Assembly: GCF_029338235.1 (NCBI RefSeq)
Contig: NZ_CP119785.1
Coordinates: forward strand, 2,970,614 to 3,034,613
Source: Haloarcula rara
GTDB lineage: Archaea > Halobacteriota > Halobacteria > Halobacteriales > Haloarculaceae
Reading direction: 5' to 3'
DNA: 64,000 nucleotides
The notes under the pieces were generated by a model that ran no database searches, was not told the DNA's origin, and saw nothing but the letters and a program-made list of their open reading frames with translations. The stretch's first letter is position 1. Every line of letters starts with the position of its first letter. Shown here piece by piece: positions 54,387 through 63,810 of this stretch. The position numbers and the translations under genes are program-made.

Positions 54387-54938
54387 TCAGACATCCTCGA
54401 CGTCCTCCGGGTCGACGACCTTCTTGCCGGTCTCCATGGGGACGACGACCTGGTCGGGGTCGTCCCACTCGCGGTCGAGTTCCGCGCCCTCGAAAAGCCG
54501 GTCCAGAAAGACCGCCAGCGAGGCGATCTCCGAGTGTGGCTGGTTCGTGACGCCGACGTTGTAGTCGGCCCGCTCGTACACTTCGAAGGGGACCTTCTCG
54601 GCACCGACGACGACCAGCAGCGGCTCTGTCTCGTGGTCGGTCCGGATGTCGCCCTCGACGTCCTGGATCGACTCGCCGTACATCGTCAGGTGGACCACGG
54701 TGCCCGAAAAGTCGCGGATGCGGCGCTTTGGCTCGTCGGTGGTCGCCACGTCGAACGGGCCGCCAAAGCGGTCGGTGATATCGACGACGGTGTCGGCCCG
54801 GCTGCTGGCGGCGCCGGCCAGGACGACCCTGTCGGCACCCAGCGCCCGCGCGGTCAGTCCGACGTGTGTCGTGATACGTTCGTCTCTCCCCGGGCGGTGA
54901 CCGAGGCGTAGGACCGTCACGTCGGGGCTGTCTCTCAT
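54387..54938 (-). CDS. trm56: tRNA (cytidine(56)-2'-O)-methyltransferase
   Basis: 183 aa SPOUT-fold enzyme from ATG 54938. MRDSPDVTVLRLGHRPGRDE, TTHVGLTARALGADRVVLAG, TVVHLTMYGESIQDVEGDIR, LLVVVGAEKVPFEVYERADY and VGVTNQPHSEIASLAVFLDR match the archaeal Trm56 family, which methylates C56 in the T-loop. It overlaps the upstream DsbA-like gene by four bases. Confidence 0.92.
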   Translation of the reverse strand: MRDSPDVTVLRLGHRPGRDERITTHVGLTARALGADRVVLAGAASSRADTVVDITDRFGGPFDVATTDEPKRRIRDFSGTVVHLTMYGESIQDVEGDIRTDHETEPLLVVVGAEKVPFEVYERADYNVGVTNQPHSEIASLAVFLDRLFEGAELDREWDDPDQVVVPMETGKKVVDPEDVEDV

Positions 54939-55609
54939 CCCGACCTCGCGGCTTCGATGGCGTCTCTGACTGGTTCGTAGGCGATCTCTTGCCACTCGAC
55001 CTGGCTACCGTCGACGAACACCGTCGGCGTCCCGGAGACGCCGCGGTCCTCCCCGGCCTGCTTGTCGGCGCGGACAGTCGGGTCGTATTCCCTCTCGGTC
55101 GCGGCCTGTCGGACGAGGTCGCCGTCGACGCCGACCTCGTCGGCCAACGAAGCGTACCGCTCGGAGCCGAGATTTGACTGGTCGCGAAAGAGTGCCTCGC
55201 TGTACTCGTAGAACGCCTGCGTGCCGGCCTCGGCCTGGACCGCGCGGGCGGCGCTGGCGGCCTGCCACGAGACCGTCTGGTCGACCGGAATGGGGAAATC
55301 GCGGAACTCGTAGCGGACGGTCCCCGATTCGAGGTACTCACTCGCCAGTTTCGGGAACACCTCGACCGAGTAGGTCGCACAGTGCGGGCAGGCGTAGTCC
55401 GAGTAGGCAGCGACGGTCACGTCGGCATCGGGGTCACCGGCAACTGGCGTCGGGAGCGGCTGCTCGTCCGACGGGGTGGCCGTCTCGGCGATAGAGTCGT
55501 ACTCAGTGGACTCTGTCGTCTCCCCGCCCCCGCTCGAAGAACAGCCTGCGCTTGCGGCCGCGACCGCGACACCACTGGCGATGAACGCGCGTCGACTCAA
55601 CCGTGTCAT
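54935..55609 (-). CDS. DsbA/thioredoxin-fold Tat lipoprotein
   Basis: 224 aa. MTRLSRRAFIASGVAVAAAS with lipobox SAGC is a twin-arginine lipoprotein signal. After a Ser/Thr/Glu linker, VTVAAYSDYACPHCATYSVE holds the redox CPHC, and GVSGTPTVFVDGSQVEW the cis-proline. It is a thiol-disulphide oxidoreductase on the outer membrane face, akin to Com1 and DsbA. It is co-transcribed with trm56 through an ATGA overlap. Confidence 0.92.
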   Translation of the reverse strand: MTRLSRRAFIASGVAVAAASAGCSSSGGGETTESTEYDSIAETATPSDEQPLPTPVAGDPDADVTVAAYSDYACPHCATYSVEVFPKLASEYLESGTVRYEFRDFPIPVDQTVSWQAASAARAVQAEAGTQAFYEYSEALFRDQSNLGSERYASLADEVGVDGDLVRQAATEREYDPTVRADKQAGEDRGVSGTPTVFVDGSQVEWQEIAYEPVRDAIEAARSG

Positions 55610-55653
55610 AATTTAGCGTTACCGGTGACCCTATATAACGGCGTTGTCAGCGA

Positions 55654-55696
55654 CCCACCGCTGAAGCGGTGGGCTTCCGCGCTGTTACCGCTGTGA
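55654..55696 (+). repeat. IS200/IS605-type right-end hairpin, copy 2 (no transposase)
   Basis: CCCACCGCT (55654-55662) pairs with AGCGGTGGG (55665-55673), followed by GCTGTTACCGCTGTGA at 55681-55696. These last 16 bases are identical to copy 1 at 3070-3085, and the stem shares the CCCAC/GTGGG core. It lies in the promoter gap before the epimerase gene. No transposase remains; it could serve as a target or be a PATE-like non-autonomous element. Confidence 0.6.
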
Positions 55697-55741
55697 TTAC
55701 GGTATCGCAACGATTTTTGAGGTCGGTACTGCAGTCACCCT

Positions 55742-56668
55742 ATGCATATAGAGGACAAGCGAATCGTCGTCACCGGGGGCGCCGGCTTCATCGGTTCGCA
55801 CCTGGTCGACCGGCTGGTAGCAGACAACGACCTGCTGGTCGTCGACGACGGGTCCAACGGCGAGCGCGAGTGGGTACACGACGACGCCGAGTTTCTCGGC
55901 GGGGACCTCACCGACGAGGCGGTCGTGGCCGACGCCATCACAGCAGAGACCGACCTGGTGGTCCATCTGGCCGCGTCGAAACTCGTGGATACGGACATGC
56001 CACGCCGACAGTTCACAGACAACAGCGAGATAACGTACAACGTCCTCGAACGGATGGACGAGGTCGGCGTCGAGAAGCTCGTCTTCACCTCCTCTTCGAC
56101 GGTGTACGGCGAGGCTCCCCGCCCGACGCCCGAGGACTACGCGCCGCTTGAACCTATCAGCGTCTACGGCGCGACCAAGCTCGCCGAGGAGTCGCTCATC
56201 TCGACGTACGCCCACAGCCACGACCTCCAGTCGTGGGTGTTCCGCTTTGCCAACATCGTCGGCCCGCGGCTTCGCGGGGCGGTGATTCCGGACTTCGTGG
56301 AGAAGCTCCGTGAGGACCCAGAGTCGCTGACGATTCTGGGCGACGGCCGCCAGGAGAAATCGTACATGCACGTTTCGGAGTGTCTCGACGCGATGGTCTA
56401 CGCCGTCGAACACGCCGACGCCGACCACAACGTGTTCAACCTCGGGACGCGGACCACGACCTCCGTCGACCGCATCGCCGACATCGTCGCCGACGAGATG
56501 GGGCTCGACCCGGCGTACGAACACACCGGCGGCGACCGCGGCTGGACCGGCGACGTCCCGCGGATGCGCCTCTCCATCGAGAAGCTGGCCGGGCTGGGCT
56601 GGGAACCCGACCAGTCCAGCGACGACGCGGTCCGCCAGTCGGCCCGCGAGCTCATCGAGGAACTCTGA
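55742..56668 (+). CDS. NAD-dependent epimerase/dehydratase (UDP-glucose 4-epimerase-like)
   Basis: 308 aa extended SDR. IVVTGGAGFIGSHLVDRLVA is the NAD motif; the catalytic triad is in TSSSTVYGE and VYGATKLAEESL (Y-x3-K); RFANIVGPRLRGAVI and GDGRQEKSYMHVSECLDAMV follow. Typical substrates are UDP-glucose, UDP-galactose or dTDP sugars used in glycan or S-layer glycosylation; the exact one is not decidable. No glycosyltransferase is adjacent. Confidence 0.92.
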   Translation: MHIEDKRIVVTGGAGFIGSHLVDRLVADNDLLVVDDGSNGEREWVHDDAEFLGGDLTDEAVVADAITAETDLVVHLAASKLVDTDMPRRQFTDNSEITYNVLERMDEVGVEKLVFTSSSTVYGEAPRPTPEDYAPLEPISVYGATKLAEESLISTYAHSHDLQSWVFRFANIVGPRLRGAVIPDFVEKLREDPESLTILGDGRQEKSYMHVSECLDAMVYAVEHADADHNVFNLGTRTTTSVDRIADIVADEMGLDPAYEHTGGDRGWTGDVPRMRLSIEKLAGLGWEPDQSSDDAVRQSARELIEEL

Positions 56669-56730
56669 ACGGGCAACTCCACTGACCACCGACCGGTGGC
56701 TATTATACGGGCGGTACCACAGGGAGTGAC

Positions 56731-57048
56731 ATGGATATACGTTCACGACTCTCCGCTATCGAGACCGAACGGGCGCTCTTTGCCGTCAGTGCCATCGTCA
56801 CCGGCGTGCTGACGGTGCTCGTCTTTCGCAGTGGGTACGAGGACCAGGGGCCCTCTTTGCCGCCTTCTCCATCTATCTCGGCGGCGCGCGCAACTCCCCT
56901 TGTCAGAGACAACGTGACACAGTACAAGCGAACCGGCGCGATAGCCCTGGGCGGGGTCGGTATCGTCGCTATCATTATGGGCATCAGCTCCGGGCTCCCC
57001 TACCTCTTCATCATCGGCGCTATCGCCGCGATGTTCAACCTGTTCTAG
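56731..57048 (+). CDS. Small three-helix membrane protein, two compensating indels
   Basis: MDIRSRLSAIETERALFAVS, then helix 1 (AVSAIVTGVLTVLVFRSGY). As given, the next stretch (QGPSLPPSPSISAARATP) is unnatural. Adding a G at GGGG 56848-56851 gives GALFAAFSIYLGGARNS, and dropping a C near 56897-56900 returns to LVRDNVTQYKRTGAIALGGV. That makes a coherent 105-aa, three- to four-helix protein. I do not recognise a family. Its last base region overlaps the next gene's stop. Confidence 0.6.
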   Translation: MDIRSRLSAIETERALFAVSAIVTGVLTVLVFRSGYEDQGPSLPPSPSISAARATPLVRDNVTQYKRTGAIALGGVGIVAIIMGISSGLPYLFIIGAIAAMFNLF

Positions 57049-57503
57049 TCGGCCGGATAAGTCCCGGTCAGCTCCGCTTTCCCGACCATGTGGCCGCTTG
57101 CCGCGTCGTAGAGGTCGTCTTTCGTCGCGTCCGGCCCCAGGTCCAGGTCCGTGTCCAGCGCGTACAGCAGGAACCGGTAGGTGTGTTCCCGGTCCGGCGG
57201 GTTCGGCCCGCCCCAGCCCGTCTCGCCGTAGTCGTTCTGTCCCTCGATTGCGCCCTCGGGGGTCGTCCCCGCCGGAATCGACTCCGTCTCCGGGGGTATC
57301 GACCAGCACAGCCAGTGGTTCCACACTCTACCGGCCGGCTCCTTCGCGTCTGGGTCGTCGACGACGAGCAGCAGTGACTCGGCCGCCGACGGCACGTCGT
57401 GTATCTCCAGTGGCGGGTTGGTGTTGTCCTCGGTGTAGCCGTACTCGGTGGGGATTCGCTCGCCGTTGTCGAACGCCGGACTCGTCAGGTCGAGGTCGGC
57501 CAT
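57045..57503 (-). CDS. YbhB/YbcL (PEBP, Raf kinase inhibitor-like) protein
   Basis: 152 aa. MADLDLTSPAFDNGERIPTE, NPPLEIHDVPSAAESLLLVVDDPDA, WNHWLCWSIPPETESIPAGT, GWGGPNPPDREHTYRFLLYAL and the final GHMVGKAELTGTY are the PEBP blocks. It probably binds phospholipid or small anions; no enzyme activity is assured. Cytoplasmic. It overlaps the convergent membrane protein gene by four bases. Confidence 0.93.
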   Translation of the reverse strand: MADLDLTSPAFDNGERIPTEYGYTEDNTNPPLEIHDVPSAAESLLLVVDDPDAKEPAGRVWNHWLCWSIPPETESIPAGTTPEGAIEGQNDYGETGWGGPNPPDREHTYRFLLYALDTDLDLGPDATKDDLYDAASGHMVGKAELTGTYPAD

Positions 57504-57577
57504 GGTAGCACTTCGCAGGCCACGGCCAAAAGCTCCGTCCCGGTACCCATTTGCCCGTCGACCGCCAACGCCAGCGC

Positions 57578-58348
57578 GTGCAAGTCGTCGGCTATCGCGC
57601 CCGGGTCGAGAACCACGCTGCCCTCCTGCTTTCCGAGGACGGCACGGTCACCGTCGAGCGGCTGGACCCGGGAACGTCGCTCTCCTATCGCCTCGGGGAG
57701 CGCCACTGTGCCGGCGCCGTCGAGCGCGTCGATACCGGGGTCGCCCGTCCACCACGGCTGTGACGCCGCCGCCGCGCCCTACTGCGCCGAACACACCAGC
57801 CGGTGGCCCTGTGCGCGCTGTACCGGCGACTGCGGGAAACCCATCGAGGCCTGCGACGAGGAACACGGCGTCTATCTGGCCGCCTTTGCGCCCGAGACGG
57901 TGAAGGTGGGCGTCACTCGCTCGTGGCGACTGGAGACGCGGCTCCGGGAACAGGGGCCGACCGGGCGGCCCACCTCCGGACCGTCGCCGACGGCCGCATC
58001 GCCCGGCAGGTCGAGGCCGACATCGCCGCCGACCTCGGTGACCGCGTGCGCGTGCCGACGAAGATAGCCGGCCTCGCCGACAGCGTCGACGAAGCGTTCT
58101 GGACGACTCTCTGTGCCGAGTACGACCCGCTTTCGACCTACGACTTCGACTACGGGCTGACTATCGCCGACCGACCCATCGCCGAGACGCTCGCGACCGG
58201 TACTGTGGTCGGGACCAAGGGTCGCGTCGCCGTCCTGGAGAACGGCGGCAGCGTCTACGCCGTCGACCTGCGGGATCTCGTAGGGTACGAACTGCACGAG
58301 GGGGCCAGCGACCGCGACCTCCAGTCGAGTCTCGGCGCCTTCGGCTGA
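57578..58348 (+). CDS. DUF2797 protein with cysteine-rich motif, two frame changes
   Basis: Start at GTG 57578 (VQVVGYRARVENHAALLLSE). After one extra base near 57745 the frame holds HGCDAAAAPYCAEHTSRWPCARCTGDCG, the zinc-binding cysteine cluster of DUF2797, and LAAFAPETVKVGVTRSWRLE. After one missing G at GGGG 57952-57955 it continues DRAAHLRTVADGRIARQVEA and SVDEAFWTTLCAEYDPLSTYD to the stop. The two changes cancel, giving 256 aa. Function unknown. An upstream TTG (57551) is an alternative start. Confidence 0.78.
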
Positions 58349-58534
58349 GCGGGCCATCCACGGTCGCAGCCGTCGGTGGTCACTCCGCCCGTTCGACGAA
58401 CAGGCCCCTATCGTCGGGCTGTTCATCGCTCGGACCCGCTGGAGCCCGAAAAGCGACACACAGCGGCAAGCCGTTCTCAGCTGCTGGGAACTGCCCCGAT
58501 TTCCTTTGCTGGTAAAGGTCCTATATTCTAGTTG

Positions 58535-59004
58535 ATGCCGCTGATAGAATGGGACGAACGGCGGTACAGCACGGGTATCGACCGATACGACAACCAGCAC
58601 AAGCGGCTGTTCGAAGTGCTGAACCAACTCCACGATGCGATGGAGGAAGGCCATGCCGAAGAAGAACTCGGAGACGTGTTGCGTGAGCTAGAGCGCTATA
58701 CCGAGTACCACTTCACCGACGAAGAAGAGTTCATGGAGGGCTGTGGATTCGCCGACGACTGCTCGGAGTGTTTCTTCGGTCACCAGGAGATGCACGAGGA
58801 GTTTGCCCAGAAAGTGACCGAACTCCGGAAAAAGCACGAAGAGGGGAGTACATCACGATGGAGGTACTGGAGTTCGCCCGCGACTGGCTCGACTCCCACA
58901 TCGCTGGCGGGGAGCAAGACCAGAGTTACGGCGAGTATTTCGCCTCCGAGGTCGACGACTACGACTTCTCTTCGCACCACATAGACGAATCGACGTTCCA
59001 GTAA
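58535..59004 (+). CDS. Bacteriohemerythrin, frame interrupted at about 58844
   Basis: MPLIEWDERRYSTGIDRYDN, then di-iron ligands in DNQHKRLFEVLN, YTEYHFTDEEEFMEG, FGHQEMHEEFAQK and, in the next frame after the GGGG run 58843-58846, FARDWLDSHIAGGEQDQSYG. One added G restores 156 aa and all ligands in order, so this is a sequence error or a recent mutation. It binds oxygen. It lies just ahead of a HemAT-like transducer, so the two may share in O2 sensing or storage. A CysCys-like insert (GCGFADDCSECFFGHQ) is unusual. Confidence 0.85.
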
Positions 59005-59056
59005 CCAGACCGATACTCCCCGAGTGCCGTGACCAAACACCACTACATCAATTCCA

Positions 59057-60574
59057 ATGGGCTCGCAACAGACGCAAGAACCGCCGAGTGAGGACGCTTT
59101 GCTAGAACAGGTCGATGCCGAAGCGGCAGTCGACGAGATGGAGCTTACCCCCGAGAATATTCAGACGCGGAAGGAGTTCGTCGGGTTCGATGACGGGGAT
59201 GTAAAGCGCCTGCAGGCGCTCGGGCCGGCGGTTCAGACGGCCGAGGACGACCTCGTCGAGAAGTTCCGCGCGACTCTGACAGCCGATGACGGTGCCGAAG
59301 ATGCGGTCAGTAGCTCACCGACCGACATCGGGGAGTTGGCGGCCGTCCAGCGAGCACATCTGGATGCGGTCGTGAACGGCGAATACGGGGAGTCGTATTT
59401 CACCAGCCGAGCGGGTGTCGGAGCGTTTTTTGATGAGTTCGGGATTCCACTCCGGTACCATATCGGCCAGCTGAGCGTTCAGTTCGAGATACTCTCCCAG
59501 GCGGCCACGGAACAGGTAGAAACAGAGGTGGAGCAGATACTTTCGGAGGCGGGCGTTTCGGATGCGACCATTCAGGCAGTACACGAGGAGATACAGCACA
59601 ACAACGAGACGTTGCTGTCGGCAGTACGGCTGTTAACTCTCGACTGCCAGACTGTCGTGGAATCGGCGCTCAGTAGTCGTGAAACGACCTACGAAGCAGA
59701 ACTGGAACGGCGACAAGAGATCGCCGAAGACTCACGTGAGGCGGTCACCGAACTCAAGAGTTTAGCCGGGGAGGTGACGACTGGGAGTAACGAAATCGCG
59801 GACCTCACGGCTGAAGAAGCGGAGAACGTATCAGACATACAGGACGAGATGGCGACGCTCAGCGCGACAATCGAGGAGATCGCGGCGACCGCAGACCGTG
59901 TCGAATCGGTCAGTGGCCGTGCGGCAGAGGCTGCAACTGCGGGCCAGGATTCAGCACAGGACTCGGTAGAGATACTGGAGGCGATCGAAGCGGAAGGCGA
60001 GGCAATCAAGGACAGCATCACCGAGCTACAGACCCAGGCCGAACAGATTGGCGAAGTCGCCGACGTAATCAACGACATCGCCGACGAGACGAATCTCCTG
60101 GCGCTGAACGCCGAGATCGAGGCTGCCAGGGCAGGTGAAGCAGGGGCCGGGTTCAAAGTAGTCGCAGACGAAGTGAAGGGGCTTGCCGAGGAGTCACAGA
60201 AGCAGGCGACGGAAATTGAGGCCAAGATAGCCGAAATCCAGCGCGTCATCGACGAGACGACTGCGAACGCCGAGACGACGGTCGAATCGATCGACACCGG
60301 CATCGACCGTGTCGAGCAGGCGATGAATCAACTCGACGAAATCGCGGAGATCGTCGACGAGACTGCACACGGGACCCAGGAAGTGTCCGAAGCGACGGAC
60401 GAGCAGGCCCGCTCAGCGGAAGAAGTGGCAGCGAAAATCGATGAGACCGCCGAGAGGGTCACGGCGATAGACGACGAAATTCAGGATATCGCGAAATCGA
60501 GCGAACAGCAGTCTGCAAAAGTGTTCCAGATAACGTCCGATCTGAAGCAACTCTCGGAATCGTTCTCGAAGTGA
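59057..60574 (+). CDS. Globin-coupled (HemAT-like) soluble transducer lacking the proximal histidine
   Basis: 505 aa without membrane helices. Residues about 25-180 follow the protoglobin fold (IQTRKEFVGFDDGDVKRLQA, SRAGVGAFFDEFGIPLRYHI). About 230-500 is a methyl-accepting coiled coil with the conserved tip VINDIADETNLLALNAEIEA and EVKGLAEESQKQA. In HemAT the heme-binding segment reads RIGKIHDM; here it is GVGAFFDEF with Phe125, so heme ligation is in doubt. His101 and His135 remain nearby. It may sense via another ligand. It would signal to CheA. Confidence 0.85.
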   Translation: MGSQQTQEPPSEDALLEQVDAEAAVDEMELTPENIQTRKEFVGFDDGDVKRLQALGPAVQTAEDDLVEKFRATLTADDGAEDAVSSSPTDIGELAAVQRAHLDAVVNGEYGESYFTSRAGVGAFFDEFGIPLRYHIGQLSVQFEILSQAATEQVETEVEQILSEAGVSDATIQAVHEEIQHNNETLLSAVRLLTLDCQTVVESALSSRETTYEAELERRQEIAEDSREAVTELKSLAGEVTTGSNEIADLTAEEAENVSDIQDEMATLSATIEEIAATADRVESVSGRAAEAATAGQDSAQDSVEILEAIEAEGEAIKDSITELQTQAEQIGEVADVINDIADETNLLALNAEIEAARAGEAGAGFKVVADEVKGLAEESQKQATEIEAKIAEIQRVIDETTANAETTVESIDTGIDRVEQAMNQLDEIAEIVDETAHGTQEVSEATDEQARSAEEVAAKIDETAERVTAIDDEIQDIAKSSEQQSAKVFQITSDLKQLSESFSK

Positions 60575-60693
60575 TACCGGTGTCGTCGCGTCCCGGTATC
60601 CGGTGACGCTCGGCCGGAAGAGCACCGGCACATAGCGACACCGGTCCGTTCGACACGACAACCCTTTTCCGCCGGCCAGTCGAATCCGGATTC

Positions 60694-61104
60694 ATGGCAG
60701 ACGACGAATCTGAGAACGCAGACGAGTCGGCCGAATCGAGCGAGAACGGCGACGAGGAGAAGTCCTTCCGCGAGCGCGTCGAGGAGATTCGACAGAAGCG
60801 CGCCGAAGAAGGCGAAGGTGACGGCGAGGGGATGAGCCGCGAAGAACGCATGGAAGAGATGATGGGCGGCGGTGGCGGCCCCGGCGGCATGGGCGGCGGC
60901 GGCAACCCCTTCGCCCAGATGATGGGCGGTATGATGGGCGGCGGCCCCGGCGGCATGGGCGGCGGTCCCGGCGCCGGGCCCGGGCAGGCACAGGAAGGCG
61001 GCAGCGACAACGAGGAGATGGTCCGTGAGATGCGGAAGCTCCGCGACGAGGTCCACGATATGCGACGGACGCTGGACCGTATCGCCGACGCGCTCGAAAA
61101 CTGA
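60694..61104 (+). CDS. Gly/Met-rich acidic protein (136 aa)
   Basis: An acidic N-terminus (MADDESENADESAESSENGD), a coiled stretch (FRERVEEIRQKRAEEG), a Gly/Met-rich middle (GGPGGMGGGGNPFAQMMGGM) and a C-terminal helix (MVREMRKLRDEVHDMRRTLD). The repeated GGM runs are low-complexity and hairpin-prone. Similar proteins occur in haloarchaea; none has a function I know. The ATG follows ACCCTTTTCCGCC at about -30, a weak TATA. Confidence 0.65.
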   Translation: MADDESENADESAESSENGDEEKSFRERVEEIRQKRAEEGEGDGEGMSREERMEEMMGGGGGPGGMGGGGNPFAQMMGGMMGGGPGGMGGGPGAGPGQAQEGGSDNEEMVREMRKLRDEVHDMRRTLDRIADALEN

Positions 61105-61163
61105 TACTGCCGGCGCTTCCGTTTTCTACGGCTTCGAGAGCGAGAAGCGACAGTGACGGACAG

Positions 61164-61514
61164 TCAGTCCTGGTAGGCCAGCGTCATGACCCACTGAGAG
61201 AAGGTGTCGTCGTGTGGGTCGACCTCCTCGTCGCCGATAAAGGGGGAGAGCTGGTCGCCGGCCATCAGCAAGGAGAAATCGAGGTCCCTGGCCGCGGGCG
61301 TGAGGAAGTAGGTGTTGTGGCCCTCGTAGACGGTGTCCTCGCGCTGGATGAGTCCCTTATCGAAGAGGGACTCGACGATACGACTGCCCTTCCGGGAGGA
61401 GACGTCCAGTTCCTTCCAGAAGTCGCTCTGATGGATGCCGCCGGACTCGCGGATGAGTTCCAATCCGGCCCGCTCGTCCTCAGAGAGGTCCGCCTCCGAC
61501 GTTGCCGAACTCAT
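61164..61514 (-). CDS. Winged-helix transcriptional regulator (MarR-like)
   Basis: 116 aa. The helix-turn-helix lies at about 14-75: SEDERAGLELIRESGGIHQS, ELDVSSRKGSRIVESLFDKG and LIQREDTVYEGHNTYFLTP (wing). A C-terminal extension MAGDQLSPFIGDEEVDPHDD, with tail FSQWVMTLAYQD, is likely used in dimer contact. Cytoplasmic regulator; target unknown. It is downstream of the NRDE gene on the same strand. Confidence 0.85.
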   Translation of the reverse strand: MSSATSEADLSEDERAGLELIRESGGIHQSDFWKELDVSSRKGSRIVESLFDKGLIQREDTVYEGHNTYFLTPAARDLDFSLLMAGDQLSPFIGDEEVDPHDDTFSQWVMTLAYQD

Positions 61515-61541
61515 ATACTACAACGTCCGCCGGTGGGCCGC

Positions 61542-62278
61542 TTAAATCTGGCCTTCCACTGCACGATAGTCGGTCTTGCAGGGCGGCCCGTCGGCGAACT
61601 CGTATCGGGAGCTCTCACCGAGCGTGACGAGCGAAGAGGACCGAGTCCCGAAACCGTCGCCGTGGACACAGACCCCGTAGTCGTGGTCGGCGATGGTCTC
61701 GCCCGCCCGGTCGAGCCACGAGTCGACGCCCTCGCCGGGTTCGACCTGCATGGCTTCCCGCAGCTTGTCGGCGTTGTTCGCCTGCCCCTCGGCGGCCTCG
61801 GCGCGGACCTGCGGAATCCGGTAGTCGCCGTCGGCCCCGACGTTGACCACGACGTGGACGCCGGGCTGGAGGTTCCGGACCGCCAACTGGCCGTCCCACT
61901 CCAGCAGGACGGCGGCGTTCTCGTCGGCCAGTAGGAGGTTGAAGCCGTCGTACTCGGCCTCCCGAACCGCGCCCTCGACGGCGCGGGCGGCGTCCTCGGC
62001 GCGCTCGTGGCTCAGGCAGTCCCGGACGAGCAACCCCGGGACCGCTCGCCGGCGAGGTCGGCGTCGACCCAGCGGTTGGTGACGGCGACGAGCAGGCCGT
62101 GTTCGTTGTACCCTTCCCAGGTCCCCTCGGCCTCCCCGTCGGCGGGCGCGACGACCTCCGCGCCCCACTGGCGTCGTTCCGGTGGCGCCGACGGTCGGTC
62201 GAGCAGTTCGTCACGGTTGGCCGCGAACGCGACCGGCGTGGCTTCGAACACCTGCCAGGCGAGGACGATGGTACACAC
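61542..62278 (-). CDS. NRDE family protein (TANGO2-like), frame interrupted at about 62038
   Basis: MCTIVLAWQVFEATPVAFAANRDE is the NRDE start, with Cys2 as the possible Ntn nucleophile and the NRDE motif. First frame ends NRWVDADLAGERS. The second resumes RGLLVRDCLSHERAEDA, GFNLLLADENAAVLLEWDGQ and YGVCVHGDGFGTRSSSLVTL. One missing G at the GGGG run near 62037-62040 explains the break; corrected length is 245 aa. Role uncertain (heme or metabolite handling in other taxa). Confidence 0.85.
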
Positions 62279-62324
62279 GGGCGGTCGTACGCCCCCGGGG
62301 GCAAAAACGGCTTTCCTGCCCGGA

Positions 62325-63810
62325 CTACGACTGTAGCAGCCGCTGGACAGCGTCCCGGTCGACCGTCCCCGAAGGCGTCCGGGGCAGCGAATCTACCACC
62401 CGAACCGTCTTGGGGACCTCGTAGGTGGCGAGGTCCGACCGGCAGTGAGCCAGCACGGCGTCGTCGCCGACATCGCCGACGACCAGCGCCGCGACCCGCT
62501 GGCCCCACTCCTCGTCCGGCTGACCGACCACGGCGGCGTCCTCGACGCCGGGGCAGTCCCGAATGGTCGACGCGACGGCGGCGGCGTCGACGTTCTCGCC
62601 GCCGGTGACGATGCGGTCGTCGACCCGCCCGACGACCCAGAGTCGGCCGTCCTCGTCGCGGTAGCCGCGGTCGCCCGTGTGGAAACCGAACTCGCCGAAC
62701 GCGTCGTCGGTCGCCCGGTCGTCGAGATACCCCGGCGTGACGGTCGGCCCCGAAACCACGAGTTCGCCGCGGTCGCCGGGGTCGGCTGGCTCGCCGTCTA
62801 CGAGGACGGTCACCGTCGTGTTGACGAGCGACTGGCCGACGGTGTCGCGGGACTGGCCCGCAGTGGCTGGCAGGGCCGTCGCTATCTGGGAGGCCGCCTC
62901 GGTCATCCCGTAGGTCGGACAGACCGGGATGTCCCTGGCGAGACAGCGCTCCGACGAGCTCGGGGTCAGCCGGGCCCCCGCCCAGCAGGACAGACCGGAG
63001 CGCGTCGCCGGGCACCCAGCCGGTATCGACGAGGCGCTTGCACATCGTCGGGACGAGCGAGACACCGGTGACCCCGTGGTCGTCCATCACGCGGGCCGTC
63101 TCGCCCGGCTCGAACTGCCGCTGGACGACGACCGCCGTTCCGTACAGCGCCGACCGGATAAACGGCGCCAGCCCGCCCATGTGGTAGGTCGGGAGACAGA
63201 CCAGCCAGCGGTCCTCCGGGACGACGCCCAGCCGGAACGCCGAGGCGGTCGCGCTCGCGACGAGGTTCCCCAGCGTCAGGCGGACGCCCTTTGGCTCGCT
63301 CGTCGTTCCCGAGGTGAACAGAATCAGGGCAGTCTGGTCTTTCGATAGCTCGGCCGGTGTCACGTCCGGCGTCGGCGCACATCAGCCAGCGCGTTGACAG
63401 CCGCTGCGTCGGCCTCGTCGACCGAGACGACGGGGAATCTGCGACTTCGGCCGCCAGCGATTCCGTCTCGCGCTCACAGACCAGCAGGTCGGCCTCGAGC
63501 GCGTCGAGCTGGGTCCGAGCGTCTCTGGCGCGAGTTCGACGTTCAGCGGCACGAACGTCCGCCCGGTCCGCATCGCGCCGTAGAGCAACTCGGCGACCGC
63601 CGGTCGGGTGTCGACCAGTGCGGCGACGCGGCCGCCGTCAGACGCACAGGCGGCGTCGAACGCGGCCGCGACCGAATCGACGGCGGCGTCGAGTTCGCGG
63701 TAGGTCCGCTCCTCGCCGCGGTCGGCGTCCACGATAGCGGTTCGCTCGGGCGTCGTCCCGGCGCGGTGGGCCACCAGGTCCCGGGTCGGCCACTCGACCG
63801 GCTCACGCAT
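62325..63810 (-). CDS. menE: o-succinylbenzoate-CoA ligase (MenE), four frame changes
   Basis: Start at ATG 63810 (MREPVEWPTRDLVAHRAGTT), overlapping the menC stop by 8 bases. ANL adenylating family: LILFTSGTTSEPKGVRLTLG (P-loop), WLVCLPTYHMGGLAPFIRSA, YGMTEAASQIATALPATAGQ, GFHTGDRGYRDEDGRLWVVG and PRTPSGTVDRDAVQRLL (catalytic Lys region reads T). Frames change near 63520, 63433, 63377 (one base missing each) and near 62955 (one extra). Corrected length is 495 aa. It activates OSB with CoA for menaquinone. It has the most indels in the window, so it could be a true pseudogene, though all motifs persist. Confidence 0.82.

Noticed and set aside
60850..60990. GGCGGC/GGCATG repeats as a separate repeat feature
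   Set aside because: They encode the Gly/Met-rich part of the 136-aa protein and need no other explanation.
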